A DNA stretch of 64,000 nucleotides from Zhengitettix transpicula (GCA_037074705.1 CM073591.1:9823087-9887086); one strand, 5' to 3'; shown: positions 47,557-60,525, counted from the stretch's first letter. Notes: generated from the sequence alone by a model not told the origin. Translations and numbers: made by a program.

Positions 47557-47735
47557 TGTAAGTTCCATTTCTTCATTTTCTTTCTTAACATAAAATGGCC
47601 ACCACCCTTTCACTCTTTTCTGCTTGAAGATGTTGACCATAGGAACTGAACCATCCGTCTTCAGCATATCCAATGTACATAATTTGGACGACTTTGCTCC
47701 TCTCGGAAATCGATTGAGGTCGAGAGTTATTGCAC
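47557..47735 (-). CDS. otof: Otoferlin-like exon 23: end of C2F
   Basis: Encodes [20 protein letters not shown] then [15 protein letters not shown] and ENEEMELT. These are the last strands of C2F, with the family hallmark KGWWP. The acceptor is TTAACAG|GTGCAA and the donor CTTACA|GTATGT. Confidence 0.96.
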
Positions 47736-48137
47736 CTGTTAAATAGAAATATGTGCTATACTGTTTAAAGTAATTAAGTTGTATCATGTAAAATTATGAT
47801 GGCACAGTCTGTCTTGAAAATATTTTCATATGATGACAGGAGAGGAAGAGAGAGTTAACAGATTGCCAGGATTTGACAAAGTGGAGTATTTTTCAAATAT
47901 TTTTTGGAGTGTTCTTATTCTTCTACAGAAGGTAGAATACTAGCAGTCTGCAGTAACATGGGGTTGAAGGAGGATATTGTCCCTAGAAATTTGTTCCAAC
48001 TCTTTTTCTATTTGAACGCATATTAAAAACTTGTAAAAAACACAATGTTTAAAATCCTTAGGTAATCCAATAAATTGTATATAAAGTGTGTGTTCAAGGA
48101 AATAATTTTACAGCTGTTTGTTACTTTTAAGCTTTCA

Positions 48138-48422
<285 letters not shown>

Positions 48423-49170
48423 CTAAGTAATGAATATTTGCACAGCAAATAAGTTAACCTCTTTCAGCTGTGTAGCTTCATTTACTGGTTTCTGAAATGC
48501 ATCAAAGAAAGTGAAGAAGAATAATTTATTACTGTGACATTATTCTGGATGCAGTGATGAGAAATTATAATTGCCTTTGTTGCTTTCAATTGATTTTGGT
48601 AAAATATTTTCAAATTTATAAGTACATGATCAGAGTATAAGTACAGTCAAACATCTATTTTAGTTTTAAATGACTTGTATGTCATGTATATGGAACTTGA
48701 AAAAATACGTATTAACTTTCCATATTGCAGATATGTGCTCAATTGTCAGAATAACTACTCCAAGTTATGGAGTGTAGGTCTTGAGGGATTTTAATGAGGA
48801 CCATAACATCTACAGATTGTTACAATATACTCCAAACTTTTGCGTCAATATTATGCTTTCAAAGATTGACATAAAAACCTGTCGATACAATTGTGGATAG
48901 GTTTCAACACCGAACATAGCCCAGAATTCAGACTCTGCCAATATAATTGACACTATTAGAGTTCCATTCAGTAAATTACATCATTTGAAATTTTATTAAC
49001 TTTATTTTATATACATTAAATGTGAAACATTACTGAATTTAATTAGATAAACAATGATGGTACAGAGACTAGTATAAATTATCATACATAATCACAGTGT
49101 TGATGTGATTTTATTTTATTATATACATAATACATAAAAATAGGTGATTTGTTTCTCAAATTTGTACCTA

Positions 49171-49479
<309 letters not shown>

Positions 49480-49665
49480 TTATTCATTTCTTTGATCATA
49501 TAGAACACATTTCTAATTAAATCTTACTTAAGTTCGTTATCACATGTGTTTCATTTGAAATACAATTATAACAGTTACATTAATAATCATTACCAAAATA
49601 AAGTATTTTATCATTAATGAGAAATAGTATTGCATTTAAATATCTATTAGAGAATACAAATATTA

Positions 49666-49830
<165 letters not shown>

Positions 49831-50420
49831 TTAATCCTGTTATATGCTCCTGGAGTAATTTTTAATGTAATAACATCTTTATTGTTGTTTAAAATTAGAG
49901 CAACTAATTTTTGCTTTGAACGATACACGTTAAAACATTTGTTACAATAATGTCGTTATATTAATTTCATAAAATACAGAAAACAGGACATCATATACAA
50001 ATAACTAATGCTACATGGACACAACTGCCTTTTTTTTATCTCTGTATAATATTAACTGTTACTATTTAAATATATATATTTTTTCATTTTAAAGGCTGGA
50101 GAAATGACTTCATGCAGTACATTACATTCAGGCATAAGTATTTGCAAATTAATTTAGATTTAGGATGCAACTATGGGAAATGAGCACAGCATCAATTTTC
50201 TGTAAACAAAATAAAAGTGAAAACTGTAAAGTCAAATATAAATTATTTTCTGTATCACTGTCACTTGTATTTTGCACTGAAAACCAAGCTATATAGCTGT
50301 TGGCTAAAAACAGTTTTGAATGCTAAATATCCAATATGGAAAATGTTGGTTAATGCTATTAATCACACAATCGTCATTTAGATGTCAAAGCTTTATTATG
50401 CTATAGCTTAATTACTAAAA

Positions 50421-50650
50421 AAATTATGAATAAGAAAGATAGTCGATTCAGACAAAATAAATACCACACAACGTTTCTGGGATTCTTGTCCCTTTCATCA
50501 GGTGCTAAGAAGAGCCTAGAGAAACACAACTGCACTTGTCAGTTGACAAAACTCAAAAGCTGACGAAAGGGACAAGGATCCCAGAAACTTCGTGTGGTAT
50601 TTATATTACCCTTTTTGTCTGAATTGGCTCTCTTTCTTATTCATTATTTT
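50421..50650. mobile_element. Palindromic element P3 (hammerhead-like core)
   Basis: Inverted ends AATTATGAATAAGAAAGA…, with the reverse arm ending at 50650. Read inward-out, each arm gives CTGAYGAAAGGGACAAGRAT then CCCAGAAAC. GGGA and TCCC can pair between the CTGANGA and GAAAC boxes. It lies in the intron between exons 20 and 19. Confidence 0.85.
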
Positions 50651-50722
50651 CAAACAGACACAAATATTTTCATTTTTTACTTAAAAATTATATTAACATA
50701 TATAACAAAACAGTGAAATTAC

Positions 50723-50892
50723 CTCTGGTATTCATATTAATGTCTGGATCCTCAGCCTGAATGCAAAATGTTTGCCTACCAACTTTGACTTTCCCATTTT
50801 TGTAGGATGGAGTGTCCAGTTTGCCATCTTTGCACAACTTGGCTAAAATTTGGGATGGTTTCATGGGATCTCTCCACTGATTATATCCATAT
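50723..50892 (-). CDS. otof: Otoferlin-like exon 19: after C2E
   Basis: Encodes YGYNQWRDPMKPSQILAKLC, KDGKLDTPSYKNGKVKVGRQ and TFCIQAEDPDINMNTR. YNxWRDPMKPSQIL is a ferlin hallmark after C2E. The acceptor is CTAACAG|ATATGG and the donor CCAGAG|GTAATT. Confidence 0.95.
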
Positions 50893-51153
50893 CTGTTAGG
50901 AAGAGAAAATTTTAATACTTAATGATGGTTATAGATAATCGAAATAGGTTGGGTTTGATTTTCAGTATAAAACTAGTTCAGTTAATGGTGTTAAAAATCA
51001 ATAAAACTTGAAATTTAATTTTACAATAATATTCAGAGGTCTGCAGTCACTCCAGTATGTTATGTTACTGGTACAGAATCACTATTTTTGAATCAGTTGA
51101 GATGAAAAGTCAACAAGTATTTCAGAGAAAAAAAAGTGCAACTTTACTGCTTA

Positions 51154-51345
<192 letters not shown>

Positions 51346-51518
51346 TCAAATTGACAGTATTTCTGTTGACTAATTGCTTTTTGTTCAAATTGTTTTTATG
51401 TTTGTTATGTAATGAAACTTATTCAATCCTAGAAATAAGCAGATCATGCATTTATTGTGTAAGCTTTTACCGACTGTTAACACTGTGTTTTGCAAAAAAT
51501 ACTCAGCAACGTACTTAC

Positions 51519-51790
51519 TTTCCGAAAACAGGATTAAGCTGCTTGGAAATGTAATTTTCTTTGTCACTGATTCTTTTGTTTCCCAGTTGTAGTACAATGT
51601 ATGGATCAGCTTTCCCATTGAGGTCCATTGGGTGTAAATCATTTGCCTTAACTACATAAACACGAACAAGGACATGAATCGGATCATTTGAAGGTAAACC
51701 TTGAAAGAATCCGTATTGGGGATCAAATCCCATTATTGTGTGGTCTTCAATATCTTTAGGTAATGGCCATTTGTACACTTTTATTGCTCC
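51519..51790 (-). CDS. otof: Otoferlin-like exon 17: first half of C2E
   Basis: Encodes [60 protein letters not shown] and [27 protein letters not shown] supplies the first calcium-loop Asp residues. The acceptor is GTATAG|GGAGCA and the donor GGAAA|GTAAGT, leaving two bases of the Lys codon. Confidence 0.97.
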
Positions 51791-51868
51791 CTATACAAAA
51801 CAATTGGAATATACATAATTTATCAGACACTTTTAAATATAATTGGACTTTAAGAAGTATTTTAATAC

Positions 51869-52003
51869 CTTGAATGTACCAACTACACGACTTTCATCTT
51901 CCACATCGTCACCAGTCTTTTTACCCCTATATAAATCAAAAGTCAAGAGCCACTCCTTGAATCCATTGTAATCAGTTTGCATTTCAAGTTCATTAGGATA
52001 TAT
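51869..52003 (-). CDS. otof: Otoferlin-like exon 16: before C2E
   Basis: Encodes IYPNELEMQTDYNGFKEWLL, TFDLYRGKKTGDDVEDESRV and VGTFK. FxxWLxTFxLxRGK followed by acidic residues and VGxFKG precedes C2E throughout the family. The acceptor is ATTTCAG|ATATAT and the donor TTCAAG|GTATTA. Confidence 0.96.
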
Positions 52004-52218
52004 CTGAAATAAAAGAAAGGTAGTTTCAGAACGAGTGTTCACTTCATCGAAATAAATTAAGGTTATTCTTTACAACGTAGATTGTTTTTACAGTGATAAC
52101 AAATCACTTTTATAATTATAGAATTGGGACTCTCTATACATAGTGAATGTTTATGGAAAGATGTTACATTCTAGATTAACAACACAATTATGCATTCTCT
52201 AATTACTGAGGGTCGTAC

Positions 52219-52470
52219 TTTGGTAAGAGCTGTATGAAGTTCATTTCGTCTTCTCATACTTTTTGGACTTAGTCGTGCAACAAATTTGGCAGCGGTAGAA
52301 GTTCCTTTTAATGTGTGCTTCTTTTTATTTTCTGTACTCTTGTCACTGCCGGTCCACGACAGTTCCCGATGTGAAGGTTGCAAACCACCAGTTTCTTCTA
52401 AGTAAATTGGTAACGAACCATTTTGTTGGCTCTGCATGTGAGCTAGTTCTTTCCGGTGCTCTTTACTTTC
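52219..52470 (-). CDS. otof: Otoferlin-like exon 15: basic linker
   Basis: 84 codons of poorly conserved linker. It starts ESKEHRKELAHMQSQQNGSL, passes WTGSDKSTENKKKHTLKGT and ends LSPKSMRRRNELHTALTK. Vertebrate otoferlin has a charged, lysine-rich linker at this place. Open frame and phase support it. The acceptor is TTTCAG|GAAAGT; the donor CCAAA|GTACGA is weak, so an alternative end is possible. Confidence 0.82.
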
Positions 52471-52479
52471 CTGAAATAA

Positions 52480-55460
52480 AAATTCAGTCTAAGAATTTTT
52501 GGTGAAGTAAAGGTCTTAAATATAGCAAAATCAGGAATGTTTGTGGAAGAGTCCAGAATGCAAATTTTAAAATATTTTCTTATGTCAAGGTCCAGGTTTG
52601 CCTCTCAGTTGCCCCCTTTGCTGTGGCATAGACTGCCAGGGCACTCTGCCCTGGGTGGCATTTTTTTTTGGAGTGGAAAAAATTTCAAAATAAAGAATAA
52701 TATCAACTTGTAATCTGAACTAAAAATTCATCCGTTTATTTTCATATCTTGATGAATTTTCAATTCAAACCAATTAAAATGAGCATAGAACGTTTTATTA
52801 TTTTATCTGTGATGGAGTCGGGGAATCGCCTTTTTTTGAATGAGTGAAGTCAACTCTAGCAACTGGCTACAACCAGCTGTACTAACCAGTTGCCTTGTGT
52901 ATGATTCCCCGTGTTAACCAAAATCTTTGTACCTATACTAATTAGATGAGGATATAGTGGCAGCAACGTGGTGGGGGCGACCAGCCGGCCTGGACAAAAT
53001 TTTTTCGAGGTGGCAAAACTTCAGAATTTCTGCCAATTTTGGAACATTTTGGATTTAAATACCCAAATAAAGTGATAGAAAATTGGGTCTCTGCTGCAGA
53101 AGTCCACACTGTCCATATGACAAAAAAAAATAGATGTAGCCTCTGCAATGTGTAAGTGTATTAAGTTGTGCATTAAAAAAAATCAGTCACTTGACACTGG
53201 TAGAAAGTAAGAAAATATGCATGACACATTTGTCATTAGATGTGATTAGATGTGTTAATCATGGCAAGCAATTCTTAATGCTTGAATAGATTGAAGAACT
53301 ATTTGGGACAAACACACAGAAGGGTTACTATTTGTATACTCCTCAATACTGTATTTGTACAGAGAATCTTCTTTCCAATTCTGTGTCTCACCTCCAAATT
53401 TGGTGAATCCTGGCAACCTGAGAAATCCTCAGAAAGATTGAATGACCAACTTCGGAGGAAACTTGGATCAGGTCAGATGAAAGTGGAAGTGATGGTCCTC
53501 CAAAAAGTGAGATGAAAACAATGTCATCAATCTGATCCTGCAAAAACAAAACTGTATGCAAAGTTCCAAGATATTCCTTGGAAATTGTTTGATCAAAGAA
53601 AATGTTTTTGAATTTATAGCAAACAATGCTATTAACTCATCTAATAACACAAAAATGAACCTTAATTGGGAAGTATCTAAGACTTTAAATACATGAATAA
53701 GATCACTTTCCTAACAGAATTTTCATAAAAATAGGGATTTTGGAGTGAGATTAATTTTAATTAAGTAAGAGAGTTAAAGTGATAAGTGAATTAATCTTCT
53801 TCTTTATGCACTAGTATAAGTATTGTGCATGTGAGGATGGAAAAATGTTTGAAAAATTGTGGGAAATCTGAGGATACTAGTGTTTTTTCCAGTTTACAGT
53901 TCAATAATGGCTGAGTTTAAAAACTGAAAAGGAAAACATGTATGTATTTTAATTATACAAGTTTCCTGCTGATACTTAATGTTATTTCACCCTATAAAAT
54001 CACTATTTGTTTTTTGTATTTCTTAAAATTAAAATCATGCCAACCACGATGTATTGTAAATAATTCAGAATACTATTTATCTATTAAAATATGTCTAAAT
54101 ATGATTAATAGAATATTTATCAAACTGAAAGAATCATAATTGAACATCAAATGTAATATTTATTTCGAAGTAAATTAAATGCATGTGATTCTAATCAATT
54201 GGTAGTAATTAAGTATTTACAGTAGTAGAAAGTCTCAGAGAGAGAGGAAGAACAAATTATCAATAAACTTCAAAATCTTAGGACTATGTCAAGACATTTT
54301 GATACACATTGAATAACATAATAAAATTTGAAGTACTTAAAAAGAAATTACCAGTGCTCTTTCCAACCATAAAAAGAAAAATATTTTAGGGATTACTACA
54401 TTTAAAAATAAGAAACATTTCCAGAAAAACGTTTCTTTTACTTTGATATTTATGCATAAAGAATTAAATGATGTGAAACTTGTTAAATATTTAATCCGAG
54501 GTCTACCAATAACAGTATCAGAGCTTTAAATGGCCATATTTGTCATACTGCTTCCAATTCTATAATTTGAAAGACGAACATGAATGACAAAGTTTTATTT
54601 TAATATGTAATAAAGAATTAATTGATTATTAAATTGTGTTTTCATTGTGTCATATTTTAAAGTTTAGAATGCATGAGACTTTCATTAGTAGATCTTTGAT
54701 ATTCAACTCAATGCATTCTTTTAATAAGTCAAATGCACAGATTTGAAGTTAATGTGCAAAATAATAGTGGTAAAATTGTGCATATTGTATTATCATGCTT
54801 ATAAAAAGTGTGCATAACTGAAATGTTTCAATTGCATTGAAAAATTTTCAAATGATGCAGCATAATAAAATTTATATATATTTTAAATTAACCAATATCT
54901 TTTTAGCTTATCTTTAGATAGATAGATAGATAGATTTATTCACCATTAGCCCTCTTAAGAGGAAATAGGATTCATCACAAATGTACAGTAAATAAATTAC
55001 ATATAAACATAATTAATATTAATAGGTTACACACACACACATACATAAAAAAATCATATCTGTTCACATTTGTCTAGTCACTACAATCATACACATTATC
55101 TTTAGGAAACACGCACACGACACTAATCACTTCCAGGTATTCATCTACTGTCGCTAGGTACGGAGGGATGCTATAATGTGCATTTATTTTCTTAAAAAAC
55201 AATAGTAGAGAGATGCTAAATTATCCTTTGAATAATGCAGTGATAATTTTTGAATCAGTATGACAAAAATAAAATGTTTATAGACCATGAAGATGTTCTC
55301 AATGAATTAAAAATGTAACACACAGAAATTCTTGGGTTTAAAACATCAGTTGAAACATTATGATAAAGCAACAAAAAAAATAATAAATGTATAAATGAAT
55401 CTGCAGATGTGTCAGTCACATTAATAAATAAAAACTGCATGCCTTTCCTGAATCTGAGAT
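52480..55460. other. 3-kb ferlin intron with a non-LTR tail
   Basis: The largest intron seen in the ferlin gene. 54915-55180 looks like the 3' end of a minus-oriented non-LTR element: on the minus strand GTGAATAAATCTATCTATCT ends in (ATCT)n. 52600-53150 holds unassigned moderately GC-rich sequence. No exon recognised inside. Confidence 0.5.
54914..55180 (-). mobile_element. Non-LTR retrotransposon 3' end with (ATCT)n tail
   Basis: Minus-oriented. CTCTTAAGAGGGCTAATGGT then GAATAAATC and an (ATCT)n run, the tail style of several insect non-LTR clades. No coding part remains. Confidence 0.5.
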
Positions 55461-55466
55461 GCATAC

Positions 55467-55610
55467 CTCTATCATAGCTTCTATCGAAGCAAAATATTTA
55501 GTCCACCAGTCACGATTGCCTTCATCATTTTCTATTTCTTCCATACTCTGCTTCCGTTTCTTATTCACCTCTGTTTTTAGGTCCTTCTTTGATGGCATCT
55601 GGCCTGTACC
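55467..55610 (-). CDS. otof: Otoferlin-like exon 14: DWWTKYFAS segment
   Basis: Encodes GTGQMPSKKDLKTEVNKKRK, QSMEEIENDEGNRDWWTKYF and ASIEAMIE. DWWxKxFASI is conserved in all ferlins between the C2-like segment and C2E. The acceptor is TTTCTAG|GGTACA and the donor ATAGAG|GTATGC. Confidence 0.95.
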
Positions 55611-55758
55611 CTAGAAATATATTGTACAATATCATGTAAAAATATTTCAGTTTTTTTTTTAATATGTTCATTACAAGTAAACATCAGTTAAGCTGTTACT
55701 CTTTAACTATTAATTATTTTCTAAAGAATTGTAGAACTACACTCAGAACTATACTTAC

Positions 55759-55874
55759 ATAATCAAGTAATATTGGCATGTCTTTTGGAAGAAGGGGACT
55801 GTTTTCTTTATTTTCACCGTCATTGTTGGAGAAGTGGTTTGTAGTTAACTGGTTAGAATGGTTAGTTTCTGCAT
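55759..55874 (-). CDS. otof: Otoferlin-like exon 13: polar linker
   Basis: 38 codons of low-conservation linker (AETNHSNQLTTNHFSNNDGE, NSPLLPKDMPILLDY). Frame and phases (begins with two bases, ends on a codon) fit both neighbours. The acceptor is TTTCCAG|ATGCAG and the donor GATTAT|GTAAGT. Confidence 0.85.
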
Positions 55875-56003
55875 CTGGAAATGGTTTGATAAAATATTTG
55901 TTTTATAAGAGCGAGTGAACATTTATCAATAGTTTTTAGTCAAATCATTATTATTATTAGCTTTTAATAAAGAACAAACTCTTTCTCAGTATAAAAAAAT
56001 GAA

Positions 56004-56088
56004 TAAAATCTTCTCGGGCTTCTAACCGAGTGAAAAATTGTATGCATAATTATTTGATTCACTTGGTTAGAAGCCTGAGAATATTTTA
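56004..56088. repeat. Palindromic element P5
   Basis: Arms 56004-56034 (TAAAATCTTCTCGGGCTTCT AACCGAG with TGAA) and 56058-56088 are inverted copies with three or four mismatches around a 23-base loop. The core differs from P1-P4. Confidence 0.8.
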
Positions 56089-56339
56089 TTATAAATTAGC
56101 TTTTGTTTACATCATATGAATTGGGCATCATATTTTCATAAACTTATACATCTTCCACATCTGAGAAAGCCATATAGGTTTGTATTAATTTTTTTTCCAC
56201 CTAACCCTGTCTGTTTTTGGCAAATTTATACACACATATTTTCATTATTATTTTACTATAACTGTAAATAAAGATTCAGTTGAAGTGAAGTGACAATGAT
56301 TAGCATGCAGCTTCAAATATTATGGTTAGTACTGCTTAC

Positions 56340-56526
56340 TCTGCAGTTGTTGCATGGACCTCTTACGCTCTTCTGCCTCCCTTTCCCGCTTGGTCATTGG
56401 TACATACATATACTTGTGAATGGAATTAATCATGTGAGTTCCAACTAAAGTATACCTCCCAAAACTGCGACAATCGACAGCTCTAATTGTTAATGGAGGG
56501 CGGTATAATTCTTGCTCTGGCAACTC
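56340..56526 (-). CDS. otof: Otoferlin-like exon 12: C2-like segment end
   Basis: Encodes ELPEQELYRPPLTIRAVDCR, SFGRYTLVGTHMINSIHKYM and MTKREREAEERKRSMQQLQ. PPLxIRxVDCRxFGRYTLVG is an otoferlin hallmark. The acceptor is TTTCACAG|GAGTTG and the donor CTGCAGA|GTAAGC. Confidence 0.96.
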
Positions 56527-56794
56527 CTGTGAAAATATATATAAAATGAAAACCTAAAAACAAACATAAAACACACTGGTACAATTTCAGCAATTCATTA
56601 TTCAGATGAATTCTTATCCTATTAATTAATCAGTAATTTTCTATTCATGTATAATTTTTTTTCTGCCATTGAAGCTCATATTATCTTTATTTTATATTAT
56701 TTAAAACTGACCTTCAAATATGCCTGGCAATTCATAGTGAAGAATTTATTGATTGTTCAATTGTCTATAGTGGAAGAGATAATGAGAGAGTGGA

Positions 56795-57315
56795 AGAAGT
56801 AAAGAAAGATCCTACATTTCGAACTATATGAACTCTGATCGTCTTCAGGGAAAAGGGTTAAGAGCTCAGTACAAGAGTCCAGACACACCTTAACAAAATA
56901 AACCTACTAGATTCAGCTTATTCCAGAGAGTCGACTATCAAGGCTTTTGCATCTGACTGTAGTGTTTTAGACTTGCTGTTAAATTTATAGGGTTCGAGGT
57001 AAAAGTGATGGGCTTTTTTACTCAGTTGCTATGGTCTTTAACTTTTTGTCAGAATGAATCAGGGATTTCAAAAGGTCAGGAACGTTAACACTGAGTTGAC
57101 ATACGGCTTTACTGGACACTATGTGGACGGATTCTTTAAATTTCCTTTTAAACACATGAGGTTCGAAGTCAACTATATGGAATTTTTGAGAATCGAATTG
57201 ATGATTAAATTCCCATGTGCATTCAGCTAATTTTGATTTACACATTTCTCCAAGTTTCTCATTGTTTTTATGTTGGATGTCGATATTTCTTTTGGTTTCC
57301 CCAATACATACCTGC
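56795..57315 (-). pseudogene. Penelope-like element remnant with GIY-YIG endonuclease end
   Basis: Minus-oriented and 5'-truncated near 57312. The reading frame VCIGETKRNIDIQHKNNEKL, CKSKLAECTWEFNHQFD, IVDFEPHVFKRKFKESVHI resembles the C-terminal GIY-YIG endonuclease of Penelope-like elements: YIGxT, a conserved helix, the AEHxxxxxH segment, and the late Glu in FKES. The first GIY strand is lost, and the catalytic Arg of IxxRxxEH is replaced (DIQHKN). The tail carries CCTGAAGACGATCAGAGTTC and GTTCGAAATGTAGG. It lies in the ferlin intron between exons 12 and 11. Confidence 0.75.
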
Positions 57316-58377
57316 CAAAGTTTTAAATTATTGATTGTTTGAGTAATTGACCAAATGCTTTATATCTAATAACGAGCGTAGGTTTTATATCTCATAGGAT
57401 ATGTTTCCTGAAAGTTTAATGGAATAGAATAATGACACCATGAGCTCACCTCCAAAAGAGTATAAATGTAAACAAACAAAAAAATGAAATATGGAACATT
57501 CAGTAACTGCATGTCGTAACGTCAATATTAGTTACATCTACATTCTAAGTAAAACAAGTAAAAATAAAATAACTAAAAATAAAATGAGTAAAAATTGAAA
57601 ATTGGTCTCAGACAATTTTATCCTTGGGTTTTAAGTATAATTCACTCTGTTAATAAATTGTAATCAACAAATTTCCAACCTGATATAATTTCAGGCTGTA
57701 CTTAATGTAGAGCTTCCTATAATTACAGGACATAAGAGATTATTAATGCAGCTGGCAGATCTATTTTCATTTTGTTTAGTTTGAGTTTCAGTTAATTTAT
57801 GAATTAAAATAACTCAGTACTCTAGTTCCATTGTGTCTTTTTTTTTAATTTTATAAATGAATTTGTTTGTTGTCTGTTATTAAGGTTCCACATTACATAG
57901 GAGTCAACACTTTTTAAATATTTTTTAATATACCTTCAGATCATGAGTCATTTCACTTAATGTACTCATATTAATCCAGGGGGTTCATTCTATTTTTAAA
58001 GAAGGAACGTAATTGCACATTAATTAACAGATATCCTGTTTGTGTGTCTCAAATGTAAAAATGATGTAAAAGTATCTTGTAAACTATAAATTTAGAGGTA
58101 AGGAATTGACCCATGCAAATAAAAGTGAAAGTTATAATTTTGAATAAACAAGCCAAAATTTTGACAATTTCATTCACTTAACTTCAAAATGTTCTTAACT
58201 ACTGATTGTTTAATTTTCTCTTTTTTCTCTAGTTGCTTTGACAGTAAATATGGCGATGAAATTTCAGCTGTGTTAATTTCACATAAATATAACATTTCAG
58301 AGGATAAAAGTGTGAAAATTGTATTTCCAGATATGTTTACTATTTTATAGAAAAAAAACAAAAGCTTTTTTACATAC

Positions 58378-58546
58378 CAATTCAAGAAATTTTACTGGCG
58401 TACTAAAATTTGGATTCTTTTTAGCATTTTGTATTACAGATGAATACAAAATGTGTCCAGCACACTCAATATCTACTCTTGGTTTATCCACTGTCATAAG
58501 GTGAACTCTTTTAAGATCTCTTAAACCCCAAAATAAAACTTCAATT
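58378..58546 (-). CDS. otof: Otoferlin-like exon 11: C2-like segment
   Basis: Encodes [40 protein letters not shown] and [24 protein letters not shown] and PRVDIECAG define the degenerate C2 domain after C2D in otoferlin. The acceptor is TTTCAG|AATTGA, completing the Arg codon, and the donor GAATTG|GTATGT. Confidence 0.97.
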
Positions 58547-58746
58547 CTGAAATAAAAGTAATGTATAGTTCTGTTATTCTGTGTATGGTTTTGATGCATA
58601 AAATTTATAGCAGTGATTTTTTTGAAGCTAACAATAGTACTGATTCATTGCATAAAGTATAGTAAGGCATGGAACATTTTTTTAAATAATAATTATTTTT
58701 TCTACTATTTTTCATATAATAATTATAATAATAGTATCTTAAATAC

Positions 58747-58883
58747 CTATATTTAGCAAGTGTTGGACGAATTCCCCTTGGAACAGGAAGCATAGGACCT
58801 GTGTCACTATCTCCTAGTAGTTCAGAAGCTTCTTTTGGTTCGGGCAATTGCGGTAGATCACTTTTATCTGCCACACTTGTTAC
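58747..58883 (-). CDS. otof: Otoferlin-like exon 10: linker after C2D
   Basis: Encodes VTSVADKSDLPQLPEPKEAS, ELLGDSDTGPMLPVPRGIRP and TLAKYR. The GPxMPVPxGIRPxLxKYR block is typical of otoferlin. The acceptor AATAAAG|GTAACA is pyrimidine-poor; the donor is ATATAG|GTATTT. Confidence 0.93.
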
Positions 58884-59048
58884 CTTTATTAAATACAGTA
58901 CCATTAAATCTATATATTTCTTCAGATGTAAATACACACTTTAAATTACAATGTTCAAGTTGAGCCACTTTAAATTTATTTTAATATGAAATCTAGTGTG
59001 CAATTTACAGGTTTTAATAAAATATAGAATGTGTGTGTAAAAGTATAC

Positions 59049-59427
59049 TAATTATATAAATAAATAACAAACAAAAATACATTCTAAATTATAAACCACA
59101 CAATTTTAATGCAATCCTTGTAGCTTTCATCAGGTGATTCAAAATTATAAGGCAAACTTTTCCTTTTGATAGGAGTCAAATTTGATTAATGAAATATTTC
59201 AGAATTAGGATTAAGGTATATGCATATAATTTTATGCAAAAATATTGCAAGAGCTGTAATAATGACACATCACACAAACCAGGTGATGAACTCAAAAGCC
59301 AACAGTGAAGTTAAACATAAAATATAAAGACGCTAATAATTTGGAATCACCTGATGAAAGTGACAAGGATTTCAGAAACATGTGGTATTTAATTTAGCAC
59401 TTGTTTGTCTGTTATTTATCTAATTAG
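59049..59427. mobile_element. Palindromic element P4 (hammerhead-like core)
   Basis: Outer inverted ends CTAATTA…AATAACAAAC and GTCTGTTATTTATCTAATTA. Inner arms are AGCTTTCATCAGGTGATTCA and AATCACCTGATGAAAGTGAC. The right arm continues to TTTCAGAAAC, giving CTGATGA…GAAAC. It shares TCAGGTGATTCAAAATTATA with P1. Intronic. Confidence 0.75.
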
Positions 59428-59533
59428 TTGTGTCAAAAAAATTAACATATGATGAAACATTTGTTCAGTGGCTCCAAACAATAGCATTTTAATATTTTGA
59501 AAGTATTTATCTGATATTTTGATCTCAAATTAC

Positions 59534-59695
59534 CTCCAGTAACTCAAACGTTGCTAATAATTCACCAGCATGATCTGGTCCTCTTGTTAATTCATACCAC
59601 TCTAAGCATGGAGGAAAATTTGGTTTACAATAAGCTTCATCTATTAATTTCACATGTGGTTTAGCTATTGTTCTCCCAATAAATTCTGATTTTCC
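59534..59695 (-). CDS. otof: Otoferlin-like exon 9: second half of C2D
   Basis: Encodes GKSEFIGRTIAKPHVKLIDE, AYCKPNFPPCLEWYELTRGP and DHAGELLATFELLE. GxFxGR and GELLAxFELL are the closing strands of a ferlin C2D. There is no Met. The acceptor is TTACTCAG|GGAAAA and the donor CTGGAG|GTAATT. Confidence 0.95.
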
Positions 59696-59782
59696 CTGAG
59701 TAAGAAAACACCATTGAAAAATTATACATTAATTGATGTTTAAATTTGAAAAAGTGACTATATTTTTTTAAAAGAAACTTAC

Positions 59783-60034
59783 AACTTTATCTTGGTCAAA
59801 TATCTCAATTATAATTGTAGGAGGATCATGCTTTATATCTTCTCTTGTACCATAAACCAATATCTCATTGAAAACTAGCAGTTCATCCCACGTAGGACTG
59901 AGAGTCTCATCAATCACCTGTGTAACTTTACAGTATTCGCCCATTACAACCCTTGCAAATGGATCTGATAATCCAGAAGCATCAGAGCCGATAAGAGATC
60001 TTGCTTGGTACATATGTGCCCTTAATTGGAAAGA
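59783..60034 (-). CDS. otof: Otoferlin-like exon 8: first half of C2D
   Basis: Encodes SFQLRAHMYQARSLIGSDAS, GLSDPFARVVMGEYCKVTQV, IDETLSPTWDELLVFNEILV and PPTIIIEIFDQDKV. SDASGLSDPF and IFDQD supply the calcium-loop acidic residues. FQLRAHMYQARSL is nearly invariant in otoferlins. The acceptor is TGTTTCAG|TCTTTC and the donor AAAGTT|GTAAGT. Confidence 0.97.
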
Positions 60035-60324
60035 CTGAAACAATACAAACATAAATTAAAATTGAAATTAACAAATCTTATAAACAACTTATGGGATAGA
60101 TTTCAACAAAAGTTGCAACTACTTTGTCCATAAATTTATAAAGCGCATTAAAACAATTATTGCAGTATAATGAACTTAAAAAAAATAATTTTTTCTTCAT
60201 AAATCTTGATGTAATGATGGCAAAATAAATGCAGACTATAGAATTATTTTTCCTGTCTTTTTTTATTTGACACTTTTTCATTCATTTATACAAAGTAATT
60301 GTCATTAAATAATTATTTACTTAC

Positions 60325-60525
60325 ATGCTTCTGCAAATAATGTACAACTGAAGGCGGCAACGCTCTGGGTCGTTCTGCGTTTCTTATTTCGTGTGATAGT
60401 TCGTAACCCTTCGGAAGACCAGCCGTGAAGTTTTTCTTGTGTTTCAACATTCCCAGCCACATATATATTTGTAGTTTAGATTGAATAGCCCAGCCACTTG
60501 GACCCACACCCTTCTTACCAGGGAG
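60325..60525 (-). CDS. otof: Otoferlin-like exon 7: FerB end and linker to C2D
   Basis: Encodes LPGKKGVGPSGWAIQSKLQI, YMWLGMLKHKKNFTAGLPKG, YELSHEIRNAERPRALPPSV and VHYLQKH. The LPGKxGxGxxGWxxQxKxxxY block of FerB leads directly to C2D without DysF domains, separating otoferlin from dysferlin and myoferlin. The acceptor is CATCTCAG|CTCCCT and the donor AAGCAT|GTAAGT. Confidence 0.96.

Noticed and set aside
58405..58599. Upstream extension of ferlin exon 11 (Met within [13 protein letters not shown])
   Set aside because: It lies before a clear TTTCAG acceptor, and only the sequence after it completes the split Arg codon of exon 10.
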